55,657 bases of DNA, from positions 1 through 55,657 of the forward strand of contig NZ_JACDNQ010000019.1 of assembly GCF_013839515.1 (NCBI RefSeq), written 5' to 3'. This document shows positions 17,189 to 25,908 of the stretch, in pieces. The first letter of the stretch is position 1, and each line of letters begins with the position of its first letter. Below the pieces are notes generated by a model. The model had not been told where the DNA came from, did no database searches, and saw nothing but the letters and a program-made list of their open reading frames with translations. Source of the DNA: Natronomonas salinimetallica. Its GTDB lineage: Archaea; Halobacteriota; Halobacteria; Halobacteriales; Haloarculaceae. The position numbers and the translations under genes were made by a program.

Positions 17189-17638
17189 ATGGGTCTCGAT
17201 CACGTACTCGTCCCGATGGACGGCTCTCCGCTCTCGAAACAGGCGCTCCGGATCGCGCTGGAGGAGTACCCGGATACGGCGGTAACCGTTCTCCACGTGA
17301 TCGATCCGAGCGAGCCGGGCTACAGCTACCCGGCCGAGTTCGATCCGGACGTCGAACCGCTACACGGATCCGAGGAGTGGTACGAACGGGCCGAAGAACT
17401 CGAAGACGAGTTGTTATCCGAAGCGGAAGGGACCGCCGAGGACTACGATGCGGAACTCACACTCGAAACCGCCGTCGGAACCCCCGGCCGTGAGATCGTC
17501 GATCTCGCCTCGGAGTCCGACATCGATCAGATAATCATTGGCAGCCACGGCCGCAGCGACGAGGAGGAACCGCTGCTCGGGAGCGTCACAGAGACCGTCG
17601 TCTTTCGGTCCCCGGTCCGTGTCCTGCTCGTCCGGTAG
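17189..17638 (+). CDS. Universal stress protein (UspA family)
   Basis: The protein is 149 residues from ATG 17189. A T-rich TATA box (17160-17167) sits about 25 bases upstream; the frame is open far upstream through the tandem repeat but that part is not coding-like. It begins DHVLVPMDGSPLSKQAL. The nucleotide-loop region reads GSHGRSDEEEPLLGSVTE, which matches G-2x-G-9x-G(S/T), so this copy looks competent for ATP binding. An acidic insertion near residues 60-80 is typical of haloarchaeal members. It is probably a single-gene transcript. Confidence 0.9.
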   Translation: MGLDHVLVPMDGSPLSKQALRIALEEYPDTAVTVLHVIDPSEPGYSYPAEFDPDVEPLHGSEEWYERAEELEDELLSEAEGTAEDYDAELTLETAVGTPGREIVDLASESDIDQIIIGSHGRSDEEEPLLGSVTETVVFRSPVRVLLVR

Positions 17639-17866
17639 GGTCGCGTCCCGCCCACCGCCGGGGACCGCTTCGGGGTCACCGCCGGGACGGAATCCCCCGT
17701 CGAACGGCGTCGAAGCGAGCGGACCCGTTGTCGTGGGGGAGACGGCGGTGCAGTCGGGAACTGAAGCGGGCGCAACGTATATATACCCCGAACGTTCCAG
17801 GTATATGAAAATAGCCCTTTCAACATAAGCCATCCGGCCGGCAGGGTCTACCCGGAGGTACAACAT

Positions 17867-18292
17867 ATGCCAGTTCGAGACCTCGCTCGGGACGACGTCG
17901 TCGATGCGAGCCCGGAAACGGCCGTTTCGGAGCTTGCCCGAACGATGCGGGACGAATCCGTCGGAAGCATCGTTATCACGGACGACGACGACGTCCCGGT
18001 CGGGATCGTCACCGATCGCGATCTGACAACACGGGTATTGGCCGCCGGGGAGAGCCCGGACGACCAAACCGCCGAGGACGTCATGTCGACGGACCTCTGT
18101 GCGGTCGGCGAAGATGCGGGGTTCTACGACGCCGCACAGGCGATGAGCGAAAACGGTGTCCGGAGGCTCCCGGTCTGTGCCGAAAACGACGAGATCGCCG
18201 GGATCATCACCGCGGACGACTTGACCGAACTCCTCGCCGACGAGAACCAACAGCTCGCGGAGGTCATCCGGGCCCAACGGCCCCCATACTGA
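17867..18292 (+). CDS. Two-CBS-domain protein
   Basis: The protein is 141 residues from ATG 17867 with a clear Shine-Dalgarno GGAGGT (17854-17859) seven bases upstream, unusual in this mostly leaderless window. Two CBS repeats are visible: residues 1-65 (with VGIVTDRDLTTRV) and 70-130 (with AGIITADDLTELL). Stand-alone CBS pairs bind adenosine nucleotides and act as energy or redox sensors for other proteins. Two A/T-rich promoter candidates lie at about 17779 and 17802. No partner is linked. Confidence 0.9.
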   Translation: MPVRDLARDDVVDASPETAVSELARTMRDESVGSIVITDDDDVPVGIVTDRDLTTRVLAAGESPDDQTAEDVMSTDLCAVGEDAGFYDAAQAMSENGVRRLPVCAENDEIAGIITADDLTELLADENQQLAEVIRAQRPPY

Positions 18293-18587
18293 GCTGGAGT
18301 AGCGTCCCGAGGCCCGGTCATCGTCGAACCGCGCGGTGCTGGACGACAATAGCCCCTTCCGCGTGGGACCGCCGTCCGGAGCGACGTACTCCGCAACCGT
18401 AGCGGTGTGAGCGTCACAATACTGCGGCGGTCAGTAGTACGGCCGAAAGCACGAAAAACGAAAATAAAAATCGCCATGTGGGACGCTAAAATCACGAAAT
18501 GAGTGTTTTCAGGCTGTTTCAAGGTTTGGGACGTCGGGACAACATTTATTTTCTACTTGGGTCTTCGTTCAGATAGGGGTGGTCACA

Positions 18588-18926
18588 ATGCACCAGAATA
18601 CACAATTCAGAAACGCGGAAGGGGTGTCGGACCCGAGCGAGCGGGAATCCCCGGTCTCGGTTCTCGGTACGCTCGCCGACAGCGAGTCGCGGGCGATTCT
18701 CGAAGCCACCGCGACGGAGCCGAAGTCGATCGCCGAACTGGTCGACGAGTGCAGGCTCTCGACCGCGACAGCCTACCGGAAAGTCGACGCACTCGTCGAT
18801 ATCGGGCTGCTCGACGAGCGGGTCCGGATCCGTTCGGACGGACGAAACGCCGCCGAATACGCGATGAAACCGGGGGAGATCACCATCACCCTCGACGATA
18901 GTGAGGGCTTACGGATCGAGTATTGA
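18588..18926 (+). CDS. Winged-helix transcriptional regulator
   Basis: The protein is 112 residues from ATG 18588; a GTG three codons earlier is possible. The DNA-binding core runs from SVLGTLADSESRAILEA through ELVDECRLSTATAYRKVDAL, followed by a wing with Arg-rich RVRIRSDGRN. This ArsR-like architecture, in which the recognition helix contains TATAYRK, is common among haloarchaeal small regulators. The TATA-like ATTTATTTT at about 18543 gives a short leader. Its target is unknown. Confidence 0.8.
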   Translation: MHQNTQFRNAEGVSDPSERESPVSVLGTLADSESRAILEATATEPKSIAELVDECRLSTATAYRKVDALVDIGLLDERVRIRSDGRNAAEYAMKPGEITITLDDSEGLRIEY

Positions 18927-19192
18927 AACCCGAACGGTTGTCGACAACGTGGCGGTATTCGAGTCCCGTATGCCGACTCAGGTATCGAACACGGACGGTG
19001 TGCCGCCCTTTCGTGTGTGTTTCATACTGCCGGCGATCCCTGCTCGACGTCACTCGTGTGCCGGTGCCGCGATCGTGTCACGATCTATCGCCGTTCGAAG
19101 GCCCCACTCGACGGCGTGGGGTCGGCCCCTCGCCGGTCGATCCGATCGGATCGACCCCGGAGTACTTCACTGCGTGCTCCCTCCTAGACGCT

Positions 19193-19987
19193 ATGTGCGC
19201 GCAGTTGATCGCCGACCTCCACGTCCATACGACGGCCTCGGACGGAACGCTCGAAATCGACGATCTCCCGGCGGCGGCGGCGGAGGCGGGCTTGGAGTGG
19301 ATCGCGGTCACCGATCACGATCTCGCCCATCCCGACCTGTCCGATCCCGTGAGCACCTGCGACGGCGTCAACGTCATCCGGGGTATCGAACTCCGGGTCC
19401 AAGACGAGACGCAGCGGATCGATCTCCTGGGCTACGGCGTCGAACCGACCGCCGAGTTACGCGAGGAGATACGCCGACTCCAGACCGACCGTATCGAACG
19501 CACCCGTCGGATCGTCGACCGCGTCGAACACAGAGCGGGCGTCGAGATCGACGTCACGTTCGAAGAGGGTGTGGGTCGTCCACACGTCGCGCGGGCGATC
19601 GAGGCGAGCGATGCACCGTACGATTACGACGACGCGTTCTCCGAACTCATCGGCGACGGCTGTCCGTGTTACGTACCGCGTGCCGTCACCCCACTGGAGA
19701 AGGGGATCAGACTACTCGAGGACGCCTGTCGGGTCGTCGGCCTGGCGCATCCGCTCCGCTACGGTGATCCCGAGGCCGCACTCGAGCGCACGGCAGGACT
19801 CGATGCGGTCGAGCGCTACTACCCGTACGAGACCCCGGTCGAAACGGCCATCGTCGACGACGCGGTCGAGCGATACGACCTCCTCCGAACGGGGGGGAGC
19901 GACGCGCACGGAACGACACTCGGAGCGTCAGGGCTCTCGGAGACGCCGTTCGAGGCGTTCCAGAGGCGGGTCCTGGACGCGGGGTGA
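19193..19987 (+). CDS. PHP-domain metal-dependent phosphoesterase
   Basis: The protein is 264 residues from ATG 19193; longer open frames upstream are not coding-like. PHP metal-ligand motifs appear in order: DLHVHTTASDGT (residues 8-19), AVTDHD, RGIEL, LAHP near 185 and GSDAHG near 236. PHP enzymes hydrolyse phosphate esters, for example nucleotide 3',5'-bisphosphates in the RNase AM/TrpH group, which this protein resembles in length and motif order. It is convergent with the histidine kinase gene that ends 13 bases away. Confidence 0.9.
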   Translation: MCAQLIADLHVHTTASDGTLEIDDLPAAAAEAGLEWIAVTDHDLAHPDLSDPVSTCDGVNVIRGIELRVQDETQRIDLLGYGVEPTAELREEIRRLQTDRIERTRRIVDRVEHRAGVEIDVTFEEGVGRPHVARAIEASDAPYDYDDAFSELIGDGCPCYVPRAVTPLEKGIRLLEDACRVVGLAHPLRYGDPEAALERTAGLDAVERYYPYETPVETAIVDDAVERYDLLRTGGSDAHGTTLGASGLSETPFEAFQRRVLDAG

Positions 19988-20000
19988 TCGCAGGGGTAGT

Positions 20001-21029
20001 TCACCGCCCGATATCCACGTTCGTGACTTCGAAACGGGCCCCACCATCGGGACGTTCGGAGATATCAATTTCCCAGCCGTGGGCATCCACGATTTCGTTG
20101 ATAATGCATAGCCCGAGCCCCGTCCCGTCAGTGGCGGTAGAGTATCCGTGATCGAACACCCGCTGGCGTTCGTCCTCGGGAATCCCGGATCCGTTGTCGG
20201 AAACGTAAAATCCGTCATCGAGCGCTCCCACCCTGATAGTCACGTCCTCTGTATTGTGTTCGACCGCGTTTCGGACGAGATTCTCCAGTAACTCTTGGAG
20301 ATGGCTTTCGTTTGCCCGAACGTTCTGTTCGGTATCGATCTCCAGCGTCGATTCAAACGTTTGGACGTTCCGCCAACAGCGGCTGACGGCCGATTCAAGC
20401 GCGACGGTCTGGATGTTCTCGACGGAGTTGGCTTTCTGCGTAAGCGAAAGGAGCTCCTCGATCATCGTTTCCATTCGATCGAGGGCCCCCTCGACGTGGC
20501 AGAGATGTTCGCTATTGCACTCGTTTTGGGCCAGATCGAGCCGTGCCTCGGCCACGGTCAGCGGGCTTCGGAGGTCGTGGGAGACTATGCTGGCGAAGTT
20601 TTCGAGCTGTTCGTTCTTGTCCTTCAATTCCTGTTCGTACTGCTTTCGTTGAGTGATATCCCTAGCGAATCCGGCGACAGCGACGAACTCGTTGTCTTCG
20701 TCGTACATCGGTCGTCCCTCCACCCAGACGCACCGTCGATACTCCTCCTCGTCGTTGACGCGAAATTCGGCCTCGATCGGTTCTTCATCGGAGAGTTGCT
20801 CCATTTTCGCTTTTACCTCCTCACGGTCAGCGGGATGGATCCCGTTCAGGAAGTCAGTAGGATCGTCTTCAAGCGTACGTATCGACCGGTTCCAGACGTC
20901 CTCGTACGCGCCGTCAACGAATCGCAGTTCGTCCCAATCGGGCGAGAACATCCAAATGACGTCCGGACTATACTCTCCCAACTGCAGCAACAATTTTTCC
21001 GCCTCTTGGCTCGTTCTGTTCTGGTACAT
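20001..21029 (-). CDS. PAS-domain sensor histidine kinase
   Basis: This is a 342-residue soluble kinase from ATG 21029. One PAS domain spans about residues 15-130 and ends in the DITQRKQYEQEL linker. The phosphoacceptor helix has IVSHDLRSPLTVAEA (His near 147). The ATPase domain shows the N-box ENLVRNAVEHN, G1 VSDNGSGIPE and G2 GTGLGL. No membrane segment is seen, so it senses an internal signal. It is probably expressed with, or just downstream of, the larger kinase 65 bases upstream on the same strand. No response regulator is adjacent. Confidence 0.93.
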   Translation of the reverse strand: MYQNRTSQEAEKLLLQLGEYSPDVIWMFSPDWDELRFVDGAYEDVWNRSIRTLEDDPTDFLNGIHPADREEVKAKMEQLSDEEPIEAEFRVNDEEEYRRCVWVEGRPMYDEDNEFVAVAGFARDITQRKQYEQELKDKNEQLENFASIVSHDLRSPLTVAEARLDLAQNECNSEHLCHVEGALDRMETMIEELLSLTQKANSVENIQTVALESAVSRCWRNVQTFESTLEIDTEQNVRANESHLQELLENLVRNAVEHNTEDVTIRVGALDDGFYVSDNGSGIPEDERQRVFDHGYSTATDGTGLGLCIINEIVDAHGWEIDISERPDGGARFEVTNVDIGR

Positions 21030-21094
21030 TCAGTTCGATTTACCACGTATATATTCGTAATTAATTGCGGTCGTCTTCCCTGGAATCATTTCAG

Positions 21095-23323
21095 TCAGTA
21101 CTCCGTTCCCTCCACGGCGGCGGGAGACGTTTTGTGATCGGCCGTCGGGAGAACGATCGAAACGACACTCCCTCTGGGATCGTTATCCGTGATCGATATC
21201 TCGCCGCCGTTCCGGTTGGCGATCAAATAGATCCCCCACAGCCCGACCCCGGTGCTGTGCATGAGTGGCGTCTCGTCACCATTTTCAAGCACCTTACGCT
21301 CCAGATCGGGGATACCGGGACCGTTGTCCGCGACAGTGATTTCGGCCCGACCCGGTTCGTTTCTGCGTTGCACTGATACGACGACCTCCGGAGTTGCTCG
21401 GTCGTTATGTTCGATCGCATTCTCAATTATCATGTGTAACGCCTCTCCGATCGAGGTATCGGCATAGACCCACACGTCCGATTGGACGTCGGTGGTGATT
21501 TCCGCGTCGGGATGGATCTCCCGAATACGGGTGACGCTTTGGTCGACCAACTCGGGGAGCTGTTTCGGGGATCGAACGGTGTCGCGCTGGAGTATCCGGT
21601 TGAGCCCCTTGGCCTCTTCGCTCCAGTGTTCGAGGGTTCGTGCCTGTTCGGCGATCGTTTCGGCCTGCCCCTGGAGTGACGTGTCGTCGAGGTCGGTGGC
21701 CAGGAGGTTGGCGTGACCACCGATGGCGTTCACCGTGTTTCGGATGTTGTGCCGAAGAACGCGGTTCAGAACCGTCAACTGCTGTTCCCTCCGGATTCGA
21801 TCGCCGACGCCGGCAAATATTTGAACCACACCTGCGAACCGGTCGTTCCCGTCGAACAACGGTTTTGCCCAGAGGTGGACCGTGATCTGTGATCCGTCCT
21901 TTCGTTGCCGCGTCGCCTCGAGGGACTCGAAGTATTGGCCTTCGGAGGGATCACGGAGTCGGTCATAAATCCCGCCAGGCTCGCCGTCCGGGGCGACAGG
22001 TGACACTTCCCCGAGAACGTCCTCTTCGCCGTATCCGAAGAGCTCCTCGGCTTCTCGGTTCCACAGTTCGACTTCACCGTCCTCGTCGAGATGGACGATT
22101 CCGAGCGGTGCGGCATCGATCACCGCTTGTAACAATTGTGTCGTTTCACGTAGCCGCTGTTCGCGCTGTATCCGTTCGGTGATATCCCGTCCGATACCGA
22201 CCAGACCGAGAGTGTCCCCGTTGCGGTCGTTTAACGGTTTCGTACGGAACTCGTATGGGATGGTATCGCCCGACTTCGTGACTAACTCGGCTTCCGCCGT
22301 ACCGACGGCGTCCTCTTCGAGGGTGGCTTGGATGGCCGTATCGATCCGCGAGTGCTCGTCATCGGTGAAGAAATCGAGCGCGGACATGGACGCGAGTTCC
22401 TCGTCGCCGTATCCGGTCGCCTTCGTGACCTGGGTGTTCCAGTGATCGAGGTCCCCCGACGGATCGAGCACGTAGAACAGGTCGGGCACCGCATCGAGTG
22501 CTGAATCGAGGAAGTCGTACGTCCGCCGGAGTTCGCGTTCTTGCTCTTTGCGCTCGGAGACGTCGGCCGCCGTAATGATCGTTCGGTGGAGCGTCTGTTC
22601 GGCATCGAAGACCGGTGCCGTTCCGATACTGACGTCGACGAGCGCTCCGTCTCTCGTCTCCCGTCGGGTTTCTACACCCTCGATCGTTTCGCCGCTGTTT
22701 GCGCGGGTGAGGTGCCGTTGAAATTCATCCTCTTTACACTCCGGAACGATGGGGTACGGCTCGCCGATGACTTCCTCTTCGTCCCACCCAAAGATCGTTT
22801 CGGCCGCGGTATTCCATCGCTGGACGGTACCGTCCCGGTCGATCGAGATGATCGCGACCGGCGAGGCATCGAGCAGCGTCTGAAGTCGGTGAGCAGTGGC
22901 CCGTTCGTCCGCGTGTTTCCGCTGACGCCGGAGGTCGTAGACGCCGGTGAGAAACCCCCCGAACGCCCCGACGCCCGCGACCCACGTGATCACGAGAACA
23001 GGACGCGCAAGGGCGACACCGTGGGCCCGCTGAAACACCACAGTCAACACCGCAAGGCCGGTAATCGGAAGAGACCCCCCTACACACCAAGAGACGATCC
23101 GCCATATTTGATCGGCAGTGGGGTCGAGTTGAACGAGCCAGTAGCTGCTGAACAGCAGTGGTACTGACAAGAACGTGACGGCGAGAAGGCTGACTAGCCG
23201 CCCGATAAATGGAATCTCCGGTCGGAGCAGGTACCGGACGGTGAGACCCCCGAGCAAGAGCCCGGGGGCCAGTATCGCCGTGTGCCCGAGTCGACGTTTC
23301 GAGTCCGAATAGATCCCCCACAT
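21095..23323 (-). CDS. Membrane multi-PAS sensor histidine kinase
   Basis: The protein is 742 residues from ATG 23323; a TTG seven codons earlier is less likely. Four N-terminal membrane helices (about residues 15-135) precede three PAS domains (roughly 150-275, 280-400, 405-525). Between them are typical linkers VSERKEQERELRR and ITERIQREQRLRE. The dimerisation and phosphoacceptor helix reads VLNRVLRHNIRNTVNAIGGH (His near 525), the haloarchaeal variant. The ATPase domain has IIENAIEHN, VADNGPGIP and GVGLWG. It likely senses membrane or redox signals. The same-strand smaller kinase follows; cross-talk between the two is an inference. Confidence 0.93.
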   Translation of the reverse strand: MWGIYSDSKRRLGHTAILAPGLLLGGLTVRYLLRPEIPFIGRLVSLLAVTFLSVPLLFSSYWLVQLDPTADQIWRIVSWCVGGSLPITGLAVLTVVFQRAHGVALARPVLVITWVAGVGAFGGFLTGVYDLRRQRKHADERATAHRLQTLLDASPVAIISIDRDGTVQRWNTAAETIFGWDEEEVIGEPYPIVPECKEDEFQRHLTRANSGETIEGVETRRETRDGALVDVSIGTAPVFDAEQTLHRTIITAADVSERKEQERELRRTYDFLDSALDAVPDLFYVLDPSGDLDHWNTQVTKATGYGDEELASMSALDFFTDDEHSRIDTAIQATLEEDAVGTAEAELVTKSGDTIPYEFRTKPLNDRNGDTLGLVGIGRDITERIQREQRLRETTQLLQAVIDAAPLGIVHLDEDGEVELWNREAEELFGYGEEDVLGEVSPVAPDGEPGGIYDRLRDPSEGQYFESLEATRQRKDGSQITVHLWAKPLFDGNDRFAGVVQIFAGVGDRIRREQQLTVLNRVLRHNIRNTVNAIGGHANLLATDLDDTSLQGQAETIAEQARTLEHWSEEAKGLNRILQRDTVRSPKQLPELVDQSVTRIREIHPDAEITTDVQSDVWVYADTSIGEALHMIIENAIEHNDRATPEVVVSVQRRNEPGRAEITVADNGPGIPDLERKVLENGDETPLMHSTGVGLWGIYLIANRNGGEISITDNDPRGSVVSIVLPTADHKTSPAAVEGTEY

Positions 23324-23849
23324 CGTGCGTGTCTTCAAACGCAATATGACCCCGGCGTGACGGGCTCTATGTTCCCGTCACCGACGAGACGTCCGCCATC
23401 CGCCCCGGCGAACGCTCCGATATTCTGGCGTGAACCAAGCGGCCGAAGCCTTGGTCCGCTCGTTCGATTATGAACCCCGGTATCGGGATCGAACGGCGGA
23501 TTCGATAGCTCTATTATTATAGTTGTGGTACGGCGGTCGAATAACATGGTAACACTAGCCTTTATCAAGTTCGTATATAGTATATCCTATAGGCGTCTCC
23601 TATAACGTGGGACAGCTGATCGGATACACATTATATATGTCGTATTTATTATAATCCGCGGTCGTGACATAAACGACGGGTCGGGAAACGGTCGGGCAGC
23701 ATCCCGTTCATACGGGCTGTCGTCGTCCGAGTGCGGTCACCGCCTGTACCGTGCCGACGGCGACCGTTCCATCGGCACACCGGACCGTATCGAGGCGGGC
23801 GAAGGGATTCGGGGCCACGCTTTCAAACGTGGATGAGGGACCATGACGT
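23324..23849. other. Long A/T-rich intergenic region
   Basis: These 526 bases separate the divergent large histidine kinase and DtxR-like gene. The part from about 23500 to 23665 is strongly A/T-rich against a GC-rich background, with several TATA-like runs (for example at about 23569-23585 and 23642-23655) and the palindrome CCTATAGG (23586-23593). I see no ORF with coding character and no RNA gene. Possible roles are complex promoter control or an unrecognised small RNA. Confidence 0.5.
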
Positions 23850-24314
23850 ATGGCTTCGGACCCCCAAACCGGGACGTCGTCGCGCAAGCCGTCGCTGTCG
23901 GACGTAGAGCGCAGCGCAGCGCGCTATCTCTTCGCAATCGCGATGCTCTCCGGATCCGGTAGCGACCGGGTCACGACCGGCGAGTTACAAAAGTATCTGG
24001 ACGTCGCCCCTGCTAGTGTCACGGGGATGATCTCGAAGCTCGCCGACCGGGGACTGATCGAGTACGAGAAGTATCAGGGGGTGACGCTGACGGACCGGGG
24101 GGAGACCATCGCAACGCGGGCAGGCTGGCGGTTTTGCGTCGTTTCGACCTTCTTCGATTCGGTGTTGGGTACGACACTCGACGAGGAGATGGCGTTCGAT
24201 ATCGGGATCGTGCTCCCGAAACGCGGGGTGTTCCGCCTCCGGAGCCTCGCCGATTCGGCGTGTCTGGATCTCTGCCCCGAATCGAACGACGATGCCGATC
24301 GAGGCGTGGCGTGA
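23850..24314 (+). CDS. DtxR/MntR-family metal-dependent regulator
   Basis: The protein is 154 residues from ATG 23850. The winged helix includes the family-typical recognition segment DVAPASVTGMISKLADRGLIEYEKYQGVTL read in parts: APASVTGMISKL and LIEYEKYQGV. The dimerisation region that follows is diverged: the usual RHRL-type ligand helix is replaced by GWRFCVVSTFFDSVLG. The tail has CLDLCPES, where Cys residues may bind metal. DtxR-like proteins sense Fe or Mn. The neighbouring redox lipoproteins could be targets, but that is inference. Confidence 0.85.
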   Translation: MASDPQTGTSSRKPSLSDVERSAARYLFAIAMLSGSGSDRVTTGELQKYLDVAPASVTGMISKLADRGLIEYEKYQGVTLTDRGETIATRAGWRFCVVSTFFDSVLGTTLDEEMAFDIGIVLPKRGVFRLRSLADSACLDLCPESNDDADRGVA

Positions 24315-24402
24315 GCGAAGCGTTCGGGATCGACGACGGTCGCCGGTTCGCCGGCGGATTCGGGGACAGTGGACACGGCTCCCGCGGAACGCGGACGCGC
24401 TC

Positions 24403-24481
24403 ATACTGCCGGCTGTCCGTCGCGACCGCCTGTCGCATCGCGGGGTCGCGACTCGCTCGCACTGGGGACAGCCAGCAGTAT
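24403..24481. repeat. 79-bp palindromic element between convergent genes
   Basis: Outer arms of 16 bases (24403-24418 and 24466-24481) pair with one mismatch. Inner perfect 9-base arms (GTCGCGACC 24419-24427 with GGTCGCGAC 24444-24452) extend the stem, with a 13-base one-sided bulge. The element starts ATACTG and ends CAGTAT. It could be a MITE or REP-like sequence, a bidirectional terminator, or both. Confidence 0.8.
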
Positions 24482-24765
24482 CACTCCGAGTCGACCGTAA
24501 CGAAGTACGGCCCGTCCCAGTCGTTTACCCACGCCGGCGCTTCGGAGTGGTCCCGAAGACGGTTCGCCTCGTACGATTCGTCCTCCAGGACCGCCCCCGA
24601 GGGATCGGTTCCGTCGGCCCGCGGGACGGTGAAACCGGCCGCCTCACGGTCCTCGGCCGGGATCAACTGCTTGCGGCCCCACTCGTGGGCCTGGCCGGCC
24701 GAATCGACCCATTCTTGGGGATGAAACGTCACCTGGATGCGAGCCTCGGGTTCGGCTTCTGACAT
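24481..24765 (-). CDS. Conserved-looking haloarchaeal small protein
   Basis: The protein is 94 residues from ATG 24765; ATGs at 24786 and 24792 are alternatives. It begins SEAEPEARIQVTFHPQEWV and ends with WDGPYFVTVDSE. It is very acidic and rich in Trp, with no signal peptide or membrane segment. The stop codon overlaps the last base of the palindromic element. No family is recognised and no function is proposed. It is oriented divergently from the HiPIP gene. Confidence 0.65.
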   Translation of the reverse strand: MSEAEPEARIQVTFHPQEWVDSAGQAHEWGRKQLIPAEDREAAGFTVPRADGTDPSGAVLEDESYEANRLRDHSEAPAWVNDWDGPYFVTVDSE

Positions 24766-24955
24766 ACCGTCGAGAACGGCGTCCATCACCATAGTCGCCG
24801 TGGCGAACGTCTTCGAGAGACGTCGACGCCGGGGGCGTTCGCTGGGACGCGACGGCAGCCCGTGCGGGACGGACGATTGACCACCGGATCCCCCGTCGAA
24901 TGCCCGCGCTTCAGCCCGATGGCCGACGTTTTCAGGTCTTGGGAACAAACATCCG

Positions 24956-24965
24956 TATTATATAT
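24956..24965 (+). promoter_or_regulatory. TATA box of the tandem-HiPIP gene
   Basis: TATTATATAT is centred about 27 bases before ATG 24988. It therefore supports that ATG over an in-frame ATG at 24964, which falls inside the box. Confidence 0.7.
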
Positions 24966-24987
24966 GAAAGATTTGAAATACGGAGGG

Positions 24988-25800
24988 ATGTCAAAAAACA
25001 AATCATGGCGGAGGCACGGCCCGAACCGCGACACGTGGAGTCGACGGAGCTACCTCGTGGCGACTGTCGGCGTGGCGGCGTTGAGTGGCTGTTCGGGCGA
25101 TACGGGTAACGGTGACGGAACGGCAGCCCCCGACGAGGGAGACGGCGAGGACGACGAGAACGGCGAGGACGAGGAGGAGGAAGAACGTCCCGAGGGGGTT
25201 TCCGCGGAGGAGTTCGAAAGCGGGCCGGTACCCGACGCGTATCTGTCCGCGACGTCGCTCGGGGGCGAACAGCGCGACCCCGACGGACTGCGTACGAAAT
25301 CGGACGTGAGCTTCTCCGAATACGAGGACGCCCGAGAGATGGAAGCACATCAGCCGGGGACGTGCTGTGCGAACTGTGCGGACTACATCCCTGACAAGGA
25401 CGGCGACGGGTTCGGTGCGTGTGCGGAGGTCGAGGGGTACGTCGGCCGGGAGGACTGGTGTACGATCTACGAGTCCTTGCCCGAACCGGAGGTCCCCGAG
25501 GGGATGTCCGAGGACGAACTGGCGACTGCCGAGGTTCCGGAACCGTACCGGACGGCGAGTTCACAGGTGGGTGAGACGCGCGACCCCGAGAACCTCTCGA
25601 GTCACGAGGACGTGGATCTGATGGAGTCCGTGGACGCGATCGAAGAGGGGGTGGCCCGACCGGGCCAGTCCTGCGGGAACTGCGCGGAGTTCGTCCCCGA
25701 TAAAAACGGCGACACGTGGGGGGCCTGCGCGAAGGTGGAGGGGTATATCGCGGCCGAAGACTGGTGTGCCATCTGGGAGCACGTCAGCGAAGAGCTCTGA
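24988..25800 (+). CDS. Tandem high-potential iron-sulfur (HiPIP) lipoprotein
   Basis: The protein is 270 residues. The N-terminal Tat-like signal SRRSYLVATVGVAALSG leads to lipobox Cys35. A very acidic linker (about 40-70) tethers two homologous domains. Domain 1 has Cys127, Cys130, Cys145 and Cys158; domain 2 has Cys229, Cys232, Cys247 and Cys260. Both share the spacing C-x2-C-x14-C-x12-C, with a Trp right before the last Cys, close to the HiPIP pattern. Each domain should hold one [4Fe-4S] cluster of high potential and pass electrons outside the membrane. HiPIPs are normally single-domain, so the duplication is unusual. A halocyanin gene follows 108 bases downstream. Confidence 0.85.
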   Translation: MSKNKSWRRHGPNRDTWSRRSYLVATVGVAALSGCSGDTGNGDGTAAPDEGDGEDDENGEDEEEEERPEGVSAEEFESGPVPDAYLSATSLGGEQRDPDGLRTKSDVSFSEYEDAREMEAHQPGTCCANCADYIPDKDGDGFGACAEVEGYVGREDWCTIYESLPEPEVPEGMSEDELATAEVPEPYRTASSQVGETRDPENLSSHEDVDLMESVDAIEEGVARPGQSCGNCAEFVPDKNGDTWGACAKVEGYIAAEDWCAIWEHVSEEL

Positions 25801-25908
25801 TCGCGTTCCGGCGAACGGAGCCCCCGACGCCATCCTCGGGCCGTGATCGCAGCGCGCCCGATAGCGGGCCGTGGATTTAACTACGTCTTGCCGTATGTTC
25901 GTGACGTG

